Shown here: piece after piece, positions 42,024-50,952 of the stretch | Layout of the letters: each line of letters starts with the position of its first letter | Numbering within the stretch: position 1 is the stretch's first letter | Source of the DNA: JAYQKL01 sp049890195 | GTDB lineage: Bacteria > Pseudomonadota > Alphaproteobacteria > RS24 | Reading direction: 5' to 3' | Assembly: GCA_049890195.1 (NCBI GenBank) | Contig: JBMHBY010000008.1 | Location: 1 to 64,000, forward strand | Length of the DNA stretch: 64,000 nucleotides | Made by a program: the position numbers and the translations under genes | The notes under the pieces: generated by a model | Told to the model about the DNA's origin: nothing | Databases searched by the model: none | What the model saw: only the letters and a program-made list of their open reading frames with translations

Positions 42024-42479
42024 TCAATCCTCATAATAAAGCGACAATGTTTCCACCGTCAGGGCAGGCTTGTCCTGCCCCTCAATCTCGATTTTTTCAA
42101 GCCGTGTGACCATCAAACCACCGGCCCGGCGGCGGGCATCCTGCAGAAAAGACCGCAACCTTATCCGCGACCCGACCGGAATGGGCGTGTTGAAGCGCAG
42201 CTTGTTGGAACCATAATTAATGCCCCGCGTGGCACTTTCAATGGAATAGATTTGTTTCCCCAAAACCGGAACCAGTGACAGGGTGTAATAACCATGCGCA
42301 ATGGTGCCATGATTGAGCCGTTCCATGCATTGCTCGGGGTCGGTATGAATCCACTGATCATCACCGGTTGTGTCAGCAAATTTATCAATGGTCGCCTGAT
42401 CAATGACCATCCAGTCACTCTTGCCCAACTCTTCCCCGACGGCACTGGCATATTCATCAAGCGTTTTGAAAACCCTCAT
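42024..42479 (-). CDS. MaoC/NodN-like hotdog-fold dehydratase
   Basis: A 151-residue hotdog-fold protein. DTTGDDQWIHTDPEQCM is the NodN-type version of the R-hydratase motif, keeping the catalytic Asp and His. AHGYYTLSL follows at the hotdog helix. It would hydrate or dehydrate an acyl-CoA; the precise chain is unknown. It starts the minus-strand run that leads into msrB and ptrB. Confidence 0.82.
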   Translation of the reverse strand: MRVFKTLDEYASAVGEELGKSDWMVIDQATIDKFADTTGDDQWIHTDPEQCMERLNHGTIAHGYYTLSLVPVLGKQIYSIESATRGINYGSNKLRFNTPIPVGSRIRLRSFLQDARRRAGGLMVTRLEKIEIEGQDKPALTVETLSLYYED

Positions 42480-42544
42480 AAATGGCTCCACTAGAGTAGA
42501 AAATGAATAATGTCTCTAGCCGGTGAGTATAAAGCCGTAAAGCC

Positions 42545-43027
42545 TTATTGAATAGTCCCTCTGCGCGACCTGTTCTCGCGGTTGAGTTTTTCGATATAAG
42601 GCCAAAGTTGGCGACCCCATTGGTTGACGGCACGCTTGAGTTTGTCTGTCGGAACATATAATTCAGCCCTTCCGATTTTTTGCAAGGAGCGGATGTAGCC
42701 GCGCTCCTCAAAACGTTTCAGTGAAGCTCTGACCGTGCCATAAGCCCTGCCGGTGACCTCAACGAAGTTCTTGGTGACGGTGGATTTGCCCTCAGCGTCA
42801 TTGGCCAGAAGGATGAACAGCATCATCCAGTCCTCATATTGCGGGGCCTGTGTTTGAAAAAGGTCGGCACCAAAGGCGTGTGCATTGAGCAAAACATTTA
42901 TGCTGCGCATGGCCTCGGGAATAATGCCCGGCACATAAGGTGAAATTTCATGCGGCAATTGAAATGTGTCGGTCACGACACTGTCTGTCCTGAGTTTGTC
43001 CTCGGTCATGTTAATTTTTTTCGACAT
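42545..43027 (-). CDS. MarR-like winged-helix transcription regulator
   Basis: A 160-residue protein. Helical N-terminal half (PEAMRSINVLLNAHAFGADL) and a winged helix-turn-helix with VTKNFVEVTGRAYGTVRASL as the recognition region and RFEERGYIRSLQKIGRAELY as the wing. It ends in a basic helix. It is divergent from the DnaA-domain gene across an AT-rich gap of about 280 bases, where its operator could lie. The ligand and targets are unknown. Confidence 0.65.
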   Translation of the reverse strand: MSKKINMTEDKLRTDSVVTDTFQLPHEISPYVPGIIPEAMRSINVLLNAHAFGADLFQTQAPQYEDWMMLFILLANDAEGKSTVTKNFVEVTGRAYGTVRASLKRFEERGYIRSLQKIGRAELYVPTDKLKRAVNQWGRQLWPYIEKLNRENRSRRGTIQ

Positions 43028-43306
43028 GTTGTTTCCTTCAAGCCAAGAAATGGAGAAAGACGCTTACGGCAACGCAACAGTGAAAAAAGGTTTAGACAGC
43101 AGTTGAGGTTTTCGTGAATTATGACTCTCGGACTGGTCAGATTAAGTTAAAACCAAAAACACAAGTAAGGTCAAATTTTTCATAAATTCAATATTCAATC
43201 ACTGATTGTAACACCAGTTAGTAGACTGAATTTAATGATAAATACGGTTTTTCTCCACTTTGCAAAAAACTAATCAAAAATTGTTTTTCCAAAAGGGAAT
43301 TTGGGG
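43028..43306. other. AT-rich intergenic region between divergent regulators
   Basis: The 279 bases between the winged-helix gene and the DnaA-domain gene are markedly AT-rich compared with their surroundings. I see no open frame worth calling, no classical TTATNCACA DnaA box and no strong inverted repeat. The region should contain both divergent promoters, but a reliable -35/-10 pair could not be chosen. Confidence 0.5.
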
Positions 43307-43714
43307 ATGAAAAAATTTAAGATTTTCTGCATGAAAAAGCGTGCCGGACTTTTGCGACTGGAAAACCCGGACCCAGAGGCCGTTAGGCAGTTCGCCTGCA
43401 TGTATCTGGTGGTGGCCAATATTTCGATTGTTCACAGAATGCCGATCAATGCGATAATGGATACGCGGCGGGGGCGCAAGAGGGTTTCTGAAGCCCGTCA
43501 GTTGAGCCAGTATCTCTGCCATATCAGCTTTCGGCAGTCTTTTTCGGATATCGGCAAATCCTTTAAACGTGACCGGACCAGTGTGTCTCATGCTTGTCAG
43601 CGCATTGAGAACCTGCGGGATGTCGGAAATTATGATTTGGCGACAGATTGTCTGGAATGGGGGGTTGTGTCATTGGCGCGATCCTTGAGCATGGTGCAGG
43701 AGGAGGATTTATGA
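43307..43714 (+). CDS. stand-alone DnaA domain IV-like DNA-binding protein
   Basis: A 135-residue protein whose central part, from about residue 45 on, copies the DNA-binding domain IV of DnaA: RGRKRVSEARQLSQYLCHIS, then FSDIGKSFKRDRTSVSHAC with the basic loop and DRTSVSHA, equivalent to the DnaA signature D(H/R)(S/T)TV.HA. There is no AAA+ ATPase domain. ATG 43307 follows AAGGG; the TTG at 43301 is less likely. Such proteins are usually paired with DUF6456, as here. It could bind DnaA boxes and compete with DnaA, or act as a transcription factor. Confidence 0.8.
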   Translation: MKKFKIFCMKKRAGLLRLENPDPEAVRQFACMYLVVANISIVHRMPINAIMDTRRGRKRVSEARQLSQYLCHISFRQSFSDIGKSFKRDRTSVSHACQRIENLRDVGNYDLATDCLEWGVVSLARSLSMVQEEDL

Positions 43715-44436
43715 CCAATGACGAGGAAAAACTGTTTTTGAAAATGGCGCGCCGTCTGAGCGAGCCGCAAGCTTTTTTGTTGCTGCTTGAAAACAGCGGT
43801 GACTTCGGAGTTATGGTGCGGCGCAACAAATGGCGTAAACCGGTGATAAGGTTGCCGGCGGAAACAGTCCAAGGCTTCATCAAAAATGATTGGCTTTTGG
43901 CGTCTGGGACGAGGGATGGTTTTTTTGTTTTATCGGAGGCGGGTGTCAAATGTTACCGGCGTCAAACCGAACTGCAGGGTTTTCTTGCCCAGCATCAAGA
44001 AATGGAGATGGCCGCCAACGGAACCCTGCTTAATGTTGATGTCAGTCCGGTGAACTGGCTGCGCCGGCACAACCGACAGGGGAAGGTCTTTTTTTCTGAA
44101 ACCGAACTTGCGGCCGCTGAGCGGTTATGTGCCGACCATGAGGCGAGCCTGGCTGTCAACAATATGACACCGGATTTAAGCCGTCAGGGAATCAGGTCGC
44201 GAGTGGTTGAAGGGTACAATGTGACGGATCGTGCACTGGACGCTTCCCGGCGTGTGGACCGCGCCCTGGATTATGTCGGCGAGGATTTGGATGAAATTCT
44301 GAAATTGACCTGTCTAAACATGCTGGGTCTGGAGAAGGCTGAGAGGAGGCTGGGCTGGCCGCGGCGGTCCGGGAAACTGGTCCTCAAAATCGCTTTGCGC
44401 AGGTTGAACCGTTTTTATGCCTCGTCGGCCGCCTGA
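43711..44436 (+). CDS. DUF6456 domain protein
   Basis: A 241-residue protein with a weak winged-helix-like N-terminal half (VIRLPAETVQGFIKNDWL, FFVLSEAGVKCYRR) and a C-terminal DUF6456 domain (AAERLCADHEASLA, DLSRQGIRSRV, DYVGEDLDEILKLTCLNMLG, GWPRRSGKLVLKIALRRL). AGGAGG sits 4 bases before ATG 43711, which overlaps the stop of the DnaA-domain gene by ATGA, so the pair is cotranslated. Function unknown; a helical nucleic-acid-binding role is plausible. Confidence 0.78.
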   Translation: MTNDEEKLFLKMARRLSEPQAFLLLLENSGDFGVMVRRNKWRKPVIRLPAETVQGFIKNDWLLASGTRDGFFVLSEAGVKCYRRQTELQGFLAQHQEMEMAANGTLLNVDVSPVNWLRRHNRQGKVFFSETELAAAERLCADHEASLAVNNMTPDLSRQGIRSRVVEGYNVTDRALDASRRVDRALDYVGEDLDEILKLTCLNMLGLEKAERRLGWPRRSGKLVLKIALRRLNRFYASSAA

Positions 44437-44844
44437 TCAGTTTTTCAGGGCTGTCTCGGCCTCCAGGCGAATCCGGCTGACCATAGCCTGAAACCCGTTT
44501 GAGCGCTGCGGTGTCAGATGCTCGCTGAGACCGAGTTTGGCAAAGGCGTCCTGAGCATCCAACTGCAGAATGTCGCGGGCTGATTTGCCGGAATACAGCG
44601 TCAGCAGAATGGCCACCAATCCGCGGACAATGTGGGCGTCACTATCGCCCCTGAAGCGCAATTCTTCCGGGGTTCCCTCGCTCACCAGCCAGACCTGGGA
44701 CACGCAACCGGGGACTTTGTTCGCCTCGGTGTGTTCCTGCTCCGTCAGCGGCTCAAGCTTGCCGCCCAGTTCAATGATGTAGCGGTAACGGTCTTCCCAA
44801 TCGTCAAACAGGGCAAAATCGTCCAGCAGAAGTTCCAGTGACAT
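44437..44844 (-). CDS. sufE: SufE-family cysteine desulfurase acceptor
   Basis: A 135-residue SufE protein. The sulfur-accepting Cys47 is in KVPGCVSQVW, and GLVAILLTLYSGKSARDIL and LGLSEHLTPQRSNGF are family signatures. It takes persulfide sulfur from SufS and passes it to the SufBCD scaffold for Fe-S assembly. It is convergent with and immediately adjacent to the DUF6456 gene, and divergent from the DUF1491 gene. Confidence 0.93.
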   Translation of the reverse strand: MSLELLLDDFALFDDWEDRYRYIIELGGKLEPLTEQEHTEANKVPGCVSQVWLVSEGTPEELRFRGDSDAHIVRGLVAILLTLYSGKSARDILQLDAQDAFAKLGLSEHLTPQRSNGFQAMVSRIRLEAETALKN

Positions 44845-44954
44845 GTCTGTCTCCGTTTCGCTTCGGTGTTTGTGGTTACTGGCAACCTAGTTTTCCGCTT
44901 TCGGTAGGGCAAGCCCTGATTGCAATTATTTTGGTGATTGTGTACATCAGGTCT

Positions 44955-45290
44955 ATGCGATTAAAGGCGGAAATCTGGATTGGTGGCCTCCTGCGCCGTG
45001 CTCAGTCTGCAGGTGCCATGGCTCTGGTCGCACATCGCGGCGACAAGGATGCCGGAACGGTGATGGTGCGGGTCAGCACCCTGACCGGCTGTTCCGCCCT
45101 TTATGTGCCCTTCACCGGGTTGGAGGGCGACCGGCGGTGGCGGGTTTCGACCGGTCCGGACACACCGGACAGCAAAGTGGAGGAAATCATCGCCCGCGAA
45201 ATACAATATGATCCGGATTTATGGGTGGTGGAGATTGAGGATCGGCAAGGGCGGCATTTTTTGGATGAAGTTGTCGATGCCTTGGAATAG
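44955..45290 (+). CDS. DUF1491 family protein
   Basis: A 111-residue protein. LKAEIWIGGLLRRAQSAG, KDAGTVMVRVSTLTG and IAREIQYDPDLWVVEIEDRQ are the defining blocks of DUF1491, a small alphaproteobacterial family without known function. ATG 44955 is chosen; earlier in-frame sequence is hydrophobic without family match. The MscS gene starts right after it. Confidence 0.75.
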   Translation: MRLKAEIWIGGLLRRAQSAGAMALVAHRGDKDAGTVMVRVSTLTGCSALYVPFTGLEGDRRWRVSTGPDTPDSKVEEIIAREIQYDPDLWVVEIEDRQGRHFLDEVVDALE

Positions 45291-45298
45291 GTTTGAGT

Positions 45299-46432
45299 AT
45301 GGATGATTTGACGCAATTGTGGACATTGGTGGAGTCGGTATGGGCCGCCGGCGCCTATGGCATTGGCGGCGGCAATCTGATCGGCGCTTTTGGGGTTTTT
45401 CTGTTTTTTGCGGTTTTACGGGGGTTGTTCACCCGCTTTGTTTTGGGTGCCCTCAACCGCTATGCCAGCCGCACCAAAACCGATATTGATGATCTGCTGC
45501 TGGATGCGCTGGAAAAGCCGCTTAAGTTCTTCTTCTTGATTTTGGGCGCCTTTTTCGGTGTTGAATTCCTTAATCTTGAGGGGTTGCCGGCGGAACTTGC
45601 CGACAGGGGGCTGCGGACGCTCATCGCCATCGGCATTTTCTGGTCGATTTATGCCGCCGTTCTGCCCTTTTCGGAGCTTTTGGAAAAAGCTCAGGACTTG
45701 CTGTCCAAGGAAATCGTCAATTGGCTTTTGACCATCATCCGCATCGGGGTTGTGCTGACAGGGGCTGCAACCGTATTGCAGATATGGGGCATAGAGATCG
45801 CGCCCATCATTGCCGGGTTCGGCCTCTTCGGTGTGGCCGTGGCGCTCGGGGCACAGGATCTGTTCAAAAACCTTCTGGGCGGCATTTCGATTCTTGTCGA
45901 GGGGCGGTTCAAGCTCGGTGACTGGGTTCTGGTCGAAGGTGTGGCCGAGGGGACGGTGGAGCATATCGGTTTCCGCTCGACCCGGTTGCGGCAATTTAAC
46001 AAGGTCGCCGTGACGGTGCCGAACAACATGTTTGCTGATCATGCCGTTGTCAATTATTCGACCATGATCCACAGACGTATTTATTGGAAAATCGGTCTGG
46101 AGTACCGGACCACCGTGACACAGATGAGAGAGATTGTTGACGGCCTGACGGCTTGGTTGGACACGCATGACGGCTTTGTCAGCGACGACCGGGCCGTCCA
46201 GCACATTTACATTGAGTCCTTCAATGACAGCTCCATTGATATGATGGTGTATTGCTTCACAGTGACAACAGATTGGGAGGAATGGCTGGCCCTGAAACAG
46301 GAGCTGGCCTTTGCCATCAAGGAGATTGTGGAAGCTGCTGGCACGGGCTTCGCCTTTCCGAGCCAGTCGGTTTATGTTGAAAGCCTGCCAAGCGATCAGG
46401 CTGAGAGCTTTGTCCCGCCTGAGAAAGGCTAG
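45299..46432 (+). CDS. MscS-family mechanosensitive channel
   Basis: A 377-residue channel. Predicted helices at about 27-47, 68-88, 96-118 and 138-160 precede the pore helix (IIAGFGLFGVAVALGAQDLF), whose Gly/Ala packing pattern is MscS-like. The beta domain follows with ISILVEGRFKLGDWV and GTVEHIGFRSTRLRQFN, then the C-terminal alpha-beta part. It should release solutes on hypo-osmotic shock. ATG 45299 is favoured over TTG 45293. Confidence 0.88.
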   Translation: MDDLTQLWTLVESVWAAGAYGIGGGNLIGAFGVFLFFAVLRGLFTRFVLGALNRYASRTKTDIDDLLLDALEKPLKFFFLILGAFFGVEFLNLEGLPAELADRGLRTLIAIGIFWSIYAAVLPFSELLEKAQDLLSKEIVNWLLTIIRIGVVLTGAATVLQIWGIEIAPIIAGFGLFGVAVALGAQDLFKNLLGGISILVEGRFKLGDWVLVEGVAEGTVEHIGFRSTRLRQFNKVAVTVPNNMFADHAVVNYSTMIHRRIYWKIGLEYRTTVTQMREIVDGLTAWLDTHDGFVSDDRAVQHIYIESFNDSSIDMMVYCFTVTTDWEEWLALKQELAFAIKEIVEAAGTGFAFPSQSVYVESLPSDQAESFVPPEKG

Positions 46433-46435
46433 CCG

Positions 46436-47692
46436 ATGCATGTCATTGTTATCGGCGGCGGTGTAGTCGGCGTCACGACCGCCTGGGAGCTGCAAAAGGA
46501 CGGGCATCAGGTCACATTGATTGAGGCGCGCCAAGATGTGGCCCTTGAGACCAGCTTTGCCAATGGCGGGCAAATCGCGGTGACCGAAAGTGCACCCTGG
46601 TCACGCCCCGGCCTCGTTCGTGAGTTTGTATCGAATGTTTTTTCCCAGACCCCATATCGATTGCGTCTGCGTGCCGACCCGATGCAATGGCGCTGGCTGT
46701 TCCGGTTTTGGCGCAACACCCGGCCGGACGTGTTCCAACAGGCGGTGGTGCGCAACTGGCGACTGGCGGCCTACAGTCTGGACTGCCTGCAGCAAAACCG
46801 TCGCCAGATCGGCAATGATTTTCATTATGATGACCGGCAAAACGGCATCCTGCAGCTGATCGGGGCTGACCAGAACCTTGCGGCACTTCAAGAGCAAGTC
46901 GCGGCGCTTGCCGCACAGGGCGCCAAGGTGGCCTGGCTTGAGGGCGCGGACCTTGCGGCGCAGGAGCCGGCACTGGCCCATGCGGTCACACATGGACATG
47001 TCCAGGCGGCGATTTGGGGGCGTGCGGATGAAAGCGGAGACGCTGCTCTTTTTGCGCGCAAATTGTCAGATATGTTTGAACGGCAGGGTGGTCGCGTAAT
47101 GACTGATGCCGCCGTGTCCGGGTTTGTTCTGAACAAGGGCGCAATCGTTGGCCTGGCCACCACGCGGGGAGAGGTCTCCGGGGATGGTTTCGTCTTGTGC
47201 GCCGGCACTGCAAGTCCGTCCCTTGCCGCCCGGTTGGGCGAGCGGTTGACCATGGTGCCGGTCAAAGGATATTCACTGACATCAATGGTTCTTGATGCAG
47301 AAAAAGCGCCGGTTACGTCTTTGACCGACTTATCGCAAAGGCTTGTCATTTCGCGTCTCGGGGAGCGGATGCGGGTGGCGGGCTATGCGGAAATTGGCGT
47401 GAGAGCCGGCATCAACATGAGACGCATCAAGGCCATCCGCCGGCGGATGCAGACATTGTTCCCCGGCGCCGCGGATTATGACGCCGGTGAAGCCTGGTCC
47501 GGCTTCCGCCCCATGACCCCCGACGGCGCCCCCCTGGTCGGCCCCAGCAGACTGTATGACAATTTATGGTTCAACACCGGTCACGGCCCATTGGGGTGGA
47601 CCTTTTGTCATGCCACAGCACGCATGACGGCGGACACTCTGAAAGGGCGTGCGCCGGAAATTGATGTTGCGGATTTTGCCCCTTTGCGTTGA
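46436..47692 (+). CDS. dadA: D-amino acid dehydrogenase
   Basis: A 418-residue FAD oxidoreductase. VIVIGGGVVGVTTAWELQ is the FAD-binding motif at 3-20, SFANGGQIAVTESAPWSRPG matches DadA, and GFRPMTPDGAPLVGPS and NTGHGPLGWTFCHATA near the end bind FAD and substrate. It oxidises D-amino acids to 2-oxo acids at the membrane, feeding the quinone pool. No racemase (dadX) is adjacent. It starts 3 bases after the MscS stop. Confidence 0.88.
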   Translation: MHVIVIGGGVVGVTTAWELQKDGHQVTLIEARQDVALETSFANGGQIAVTESAPWSRPGLVREFVSNVFSQTPYRLRLRADPMQWRWLFRFWRNTRPDVFQQAVVRNWRLAAYSLDCLQQNRRQIGNDFHYDDRQNGILQLIGADQNLAALQEQVAALAAQGAKVAWLEGADLAAQEPALAHAVTHGHVQAAIWGRADESGDAALFARKLSDMFERQGGRVMTDAAVSGFVLNKGAIVGLATTRGEVSGDGFVLCAGTASPSLAARLGERLTMVPVKGYSLTSMVLDAEKAPVTSLTDLSQRLVISRLGERMRVAGYAEIGVRAGINMRRIKAIRRRMQTLFPGAADYDAGEAWSGFRPMTPDGAPLVGPSRLYDNLWFNTGHGPLGWTFCHATARMTADTLKGRAPEIDVADFAPLR

Positions 47693-47708
47693 CGGGTGTA
47701 GGGCCGTA

Positions 47709-48212
47709 TCAGCGCCGCCACGGAACGCCGCTGCGCCGGTCTGAGGCCGGTTGATAAATGTCGGACAACTCTGCGGTGGCTTGGCGGAATTGTTCAAGTG
47801 TCACGGCTTCATCAACTGCAAAAGCATCAATACCGCAGCGTGCCATGTAAGACCATTGGTCATAGGCAACATCCCCGACCGCCCTGATTTCGCCCTGATA
47901 GCTCATTTCATCGCGCAGAATGCGGGCCGAACTGAAGCCGCGACCATTGCGGAAGGTCGGAAACTCCAGCGCCACCACTGCCAAAGCTTCAAGATAGGGG
48001 GCCAGCTCGCGGACATCCTCGCCAAGTTGTGTCTTGCCCTGATTGTCGGCGCTGATAAGGACACCAAAGGGTGAGTTGCGGTTTTTTAGGCTATCGAAAT
48101 TTTCCTTGAGGGCATCCAAAGAAACCAAAACAGCGCCATCGGGAAGTGCCTCATCATCGGCAACAACCACAAACACATCATCCACGAAGGTCTGGTCTTT
48201 AATGAGAGGCAT
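47709..48212 (-). CDS. DUF934 protein of the sulfite reductase operon
   Basis: A 167-residue protein. ALPDGAVLVSLDALKE, FGVLISADNQGKTQLGEDV, RGFSSARILRDEMSYQGEIRAVG and GIDAFAVDE are typical of DUF934, which in alphaproteobacteria follows cysI and is thought to assist sulfite reductase. ATG 48212 overlaps the cysI stop by 14 bases. The cysH gene that often follows is absent here; dadA lies tail to tail. Confidence 0.82.
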   Translation of the reverse strand: MPLIKDQTFVDDVFVVVADDEALPDGAVLVSLDALKENFDSLKNRNSPFGVLISADNQGKTQLGEDVRELAPYLEALAVVALEFPTFRNGRGFSSARILRDEMSYQGEIRAVGDVAYDQWSYMARCGIDAFAVDEAVTLEQFRQATAELSDIYQPASDRRSGVPWRR

Positions 48213-49857
48213 ACAGGCGCTCCTTGAACGGATCAATGCCGACACGCCGATAAGTGTCGAGGAAACGTTCGTTCCCCTCGCGCAACTCGATATAGGTGTC
48301 CACAATGGTTTCAATGGCGTCCACCACCTCATCTTCGGTGAAGGCGGCGCCGGTGATTTTGCCAATGGCGGCGGTTTCGTCCGAGGTGCCGCCGAGCGTC
48401 ACCTGATAGAATTCCGTACCCTTTTTGTCGACACCAAGAATGCCGATATGTCCGACATGGTGATGACCGCAGGCATTGATGCAGCCGGAGATCTTGATTT
48501 TCAGCTCGCCGATATTTTTTTGCTGGTCCAGATCGGCAAAGCGGTTTGAGATTTCCTGCGCCAGGGGAATGGAGCGGGCATTGGCGAGGTCACAATAATC
48601 CAGACCCGGGCAGGCAATCTGGTCGCTGATCAATCCGTGATTGGCCGTCGCCAGATCATGCGCGGCGAGCCGGTCATAAACCGCTTTCAAATCCGCCAGC
48701 TTGACGTTGGGCAGAACGAGATTCTGCTCATGTGTGACGCGGATTTCATCCATCCCATAATTTTCGGCAATCTCCGCCACCGCCCGCATCTGGGTGGAAC
48801 TGGCGTCACCGGGGATGCCGCCAATCGGCTTCAGAGAAATGTTGACAATGGCATGGCCGGGAATTTTGTGCGCGACCACATTGATGTCGACCCAACGGCG
48901 GAAACCGTCATCTTCGCCCAAAGCCCGGGCATGCCCGGCATCCTCGGCCGGCAGATCCTCATAGGCGGGGGGTGCGAAATAGGCGGCAATCCGCTCCAGT
49001 TCCTTGTCCGGAACACTCAAAACCTGACTGGCGTCAATGCGGGCAAATTCCTCCTCAACCAGACGGGTCATCTCCTCCTGCCCGATTTCGTGCACCAAAA
49101 TCTTGATGCGGGCCTTATAAGCGTTGTCGCGCCGTCCCAAGCTGTTATAGACGCGCATGACCGCTTCCAGATAAGCCAGCAACTGCTTGGCGGGAACAAA
49201 ATCCCGAAGCTTTTTGGCGATGAAGGGGGTGCGGCCCAACCCGCCGCCGACATGCACTTCATAACCGTTTTCCCCCTGCGCGTTGGTGACACAGACAATG
49301 CCGATGTCATGGAAGCGGATGGCGGCGCGATCCTGTTCATGCGCGGTTACGGCAATTTTGAACTTGCGGGGCAAATAGGAGAATTCCGGATGGAAGGTTG
49401 ACCATTGCCGGATGATTTCAGAAATTATGCGCGGATCCTCCACTTCGCCGTCGATGACCCCGGCATATTGATCCGCCGTCACATTGCGGATGCAATTGCC
49501 GGATGTCTGGATGGCGTGCATTTCAACCTCAGCCAGTTCCGCCAGAAGGTCCGGCACCTCAGCCAGTTTCGGCCAGTTGTACTGGATGTTCTGGCGGGTC
49601 GTGAAATGCCCGTAGCCGCGATCATATTTATCGGCAATGTCAGCCAGTTTAAACATTTGCCGACTGCTGAGTGTGCCATAGGGAATGGCGACCCGCAGCA
49701 TGTAAGCGTGTAACTGCAGATAAAGCCCGTTCATCAGACGCAACGGCTTGAAAGCGTCCTCGCTCAACTCGCCCTTGACCCGGCGTTCTACCTGGCCACG
49801 GAACTGTGAAACGCGGTCACGCACAATCTTATGGTCAAATTCATCGTAACGGTACAT
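48199..49857 (-). CDS. cysI: ferredoxin/NADPH-type sulfite (nitrite/sulfite) reductase hemoprotein
   Basis: A 552-residue siroheme-[4Fe-4S] reductase reducing sulfite to sulfide by six electrons. It is a duplicated ferrite-reductase domain with FTTRQNIQYNW, TSGNCIRNV, and the cluster cysteines in CPGLDYCDLA and CINACGHHHVGHIG. It lies between DUF2849 and DUF934, which supports assimilatory sulfite rather than nitrite reduction. A cysJ flavoprotein is not in view, so electrons may come from ferredoxin. It starts 2 bases after the DUF2849 stop. Confidence 0.9.
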   Translation of the reverse strand: MYRYDEFDHKIVRDRVSQFRGQVERRVKGELSEDAFKPLRLMNGLYLQLHAYMLRVAIPYGTLSSRQMFKLADIADKYDRGYGHFTTRQNIQYNWPKLAEVPDLLAELAEVEMHAIQTSGNCIRNVTADQYAGVIDGEVEDPRIISEIIRQWSTFHPEFSYLPRKFKIAVTAHEQDRAAIRFHDIGIVCVTNAQGENGYEVHVGGGLGRTPFIAKKLRDFVPAKQLLAYLEAVMRVYNSLGRRDNAYKARIKILVHEIGQEEMTRLVEEEFARIDASQVLSVPDKELERIAAYFAPPAYEDLPAEDAGHARALGEDDGFRRWVDINVVAHKIPGHAIVNISLKPIGGIPGDASSTQMRAVAEIAENYGMDEIRVTHEQNLVLPNVKLADLKAVYDRLAAHDLATANHGLISDQIACPGLDYCDLANARSIPLAQEISNRFADLDQQKNIGELKIKISGCINACGHHHVGHIGILGVDKKGTEFYQVTLGGTSDETAAIGKITGAAFTEDEVVDAIETIVDTYIELREGNERFLDTYRRVGIDPFKERLYASH

Positions 49858-49859
49858 GC

Positions 49860-50180
49860 CTACATCCCCGCTTGCTTGCCCAGATCCTTGCGAATGGTCG
49901 GCCCTTTTGCGCGTATGGTCTCGCGCACGCTGACCGGTGTGAATGCAGAGCCTTCCTCTTTCACCTCAAACGGATAAATGCCGACCACTTCGAGTTCTGA
50001 CCCATCCACTGTGGCATTCTCCAAATTTTGCGCCACGGCCTCAGGTCCATCGAGGATTGCAGCCTGCGCAAAGTCGGTCTCCCAAAGCCCTGCCCCAGAA
50101 TAATACACGACCTCCCCATCCGACAGGCGGTTGCCTGTAATGGCTTGAAAGCGGGCTCCTTTTGAAGAATGTTGCGCCAT
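49860..50180 (-). CDS. DUF2849 protein
   Basis: A 106-residue protein. ARFQAITGNRLSDGEVVYYS and AGLWETDFAQA followed by VVGIYPFEVKEE match the DUF2849 family, found between cysG/cobA and cysI in many alphaproteobacteria. It begins the sulfite reductase operon. Its function is unknown. A possible promoter, TTGAAA-N18-TAGTTT, can be read on the minus strand upstream. Confidence 0.82.
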   Translation of the reverse strand: MAQHSSKGARFQAITGNRLSDGEVVYYSGAGLWETDFAQAAILDGPEAVAQNLENATVDGSELEVVGIYPFEVKEEGSAFTPVSVRETIRAKGPTIRKDLGKQAGM

Positions 50181-50320
50181 ATTTGTTATGTCTTCCTTAC
50201 TGAACTGAGCGCAAACTAGCTTCTAATTCTGATTTTTTCAAGGTCTGAGGCGGGAATATTGAAATCTACATATAAAATTTGTGAAATTTGCCAAATGCCC
50301 CTCATCTGCTATTGTGAAGC

Positions 50321-50800
50321 ATGCCTGTAAAAGCGTCTGATTTTACCGAAACCGTCCCGTTCTGGGAACGCAAGAGCTTGCATGAGCTGTCGCATGAGGA
50401 GTGGGAGGCTCTTTGTGACGGGTGCGCCAAATGTTGTCTGGTGAAACTCGTGGATGAGGAGACCGAGGAACTCCACTACACGCGGCTGTCCTGCCGCCTG
50501 CTGGATGAGTCCTCGTGTCGCTGCAGTGATTACGCTCAACGGCTGACGCGGGTGAAGGGGTGTTTGAAACTCACCCCGGAAACTTTGCCGGACATGATGA
50601 CATGGTTGCCACAGACCTGCAGTTACAGATTGCTGGCTGAAGGCAGGGACTTGCCACATTGGCATCCGCTGGTCAGCGGTGACCCGCAAAGCGTTCACGA
50701 CATGGGGATCAGCATAAAAGGCAAATGCGTCAACGAAAAACACTGTGACGGCATAGAACAGGATTATGTTGTGCCGGGCAATTTTTTTGACCCGTCATAG
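50321..50800 (+). CDS. YcgN/UPF0260 cysteine-cluster protein
   Basis: A 159-residue protein. PFWERKSLHELSHEEWEALC, then DGCAKCCLVKL, CRLLDESSCRCSDYAQR and LPQTCSYRLLAEG are the UPF0260 pattern, with cysteines resembling the zinc/iron-binding CxxCxCC clusters. Function unknown; metal binding is likely. It is divergent from the sulfite reductase operon. Confidence 0.85.
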   Translation: MPVKASDFTETVPFWERKSLHELSHEEWEALCDGCAKCCLVKLVDEETEELHYTRLSCRLLDESSCRCSDYAQRLTRVKGCLKLTPETLPDMMTWLPQTCSYRLLAEGRDLPHWHPLVSGDPQSVHDMGISIKGKCVNEKHCDGIEQDYVVPGNFFDPS

Positions 50801-50887
50801 GCACGGTTAAACCTTTTGAATCATTGGATATTGACGACAATATGCCCGTAAAAGTATATAAGCCATTGAATTATAATGAAAAAGTTA

Positions 50888-50916
50888 TTGACAAGCGTCA
50901 CGCTTGCTGATAGGTT
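50888..50916 (+). promoter_or_regulatory. promoter with internal inverted repeat upstream of the terminase-like gene
   Basis: TTGACA (50888-50893), a 17-base spacer and TAGGTT (50911-50916) lie 36 bases before the next start codon. A perfect inverted repeat AAGCG-TCA-CGCTT (50893-50905) occupies most of the spacer, a good place for a repressor or activator to act. The hexamers and spacing equal those of the rpmJ promoter. Confidence 0.5.
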
Positions 50917-50952
50917 TTATGACATAATCCAACAAGAATAAATCTTCATCAC

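Noticed and set aside
43028..43306. Replication origin suggested by an AT-rich gap next to a DnaA-like gene
   Set aside because: No TTATNCACA-type DnaA boxes and no repeat array are visible, and the gene lacks the DnaA ATPase, so it is not dnaA itself.
45416..46573. 385-codon minus-strand open frame
   Set aside because: Antisense to the MscS channel gene, whose membrane-protein codons create long reverse frames. No recognisable features.
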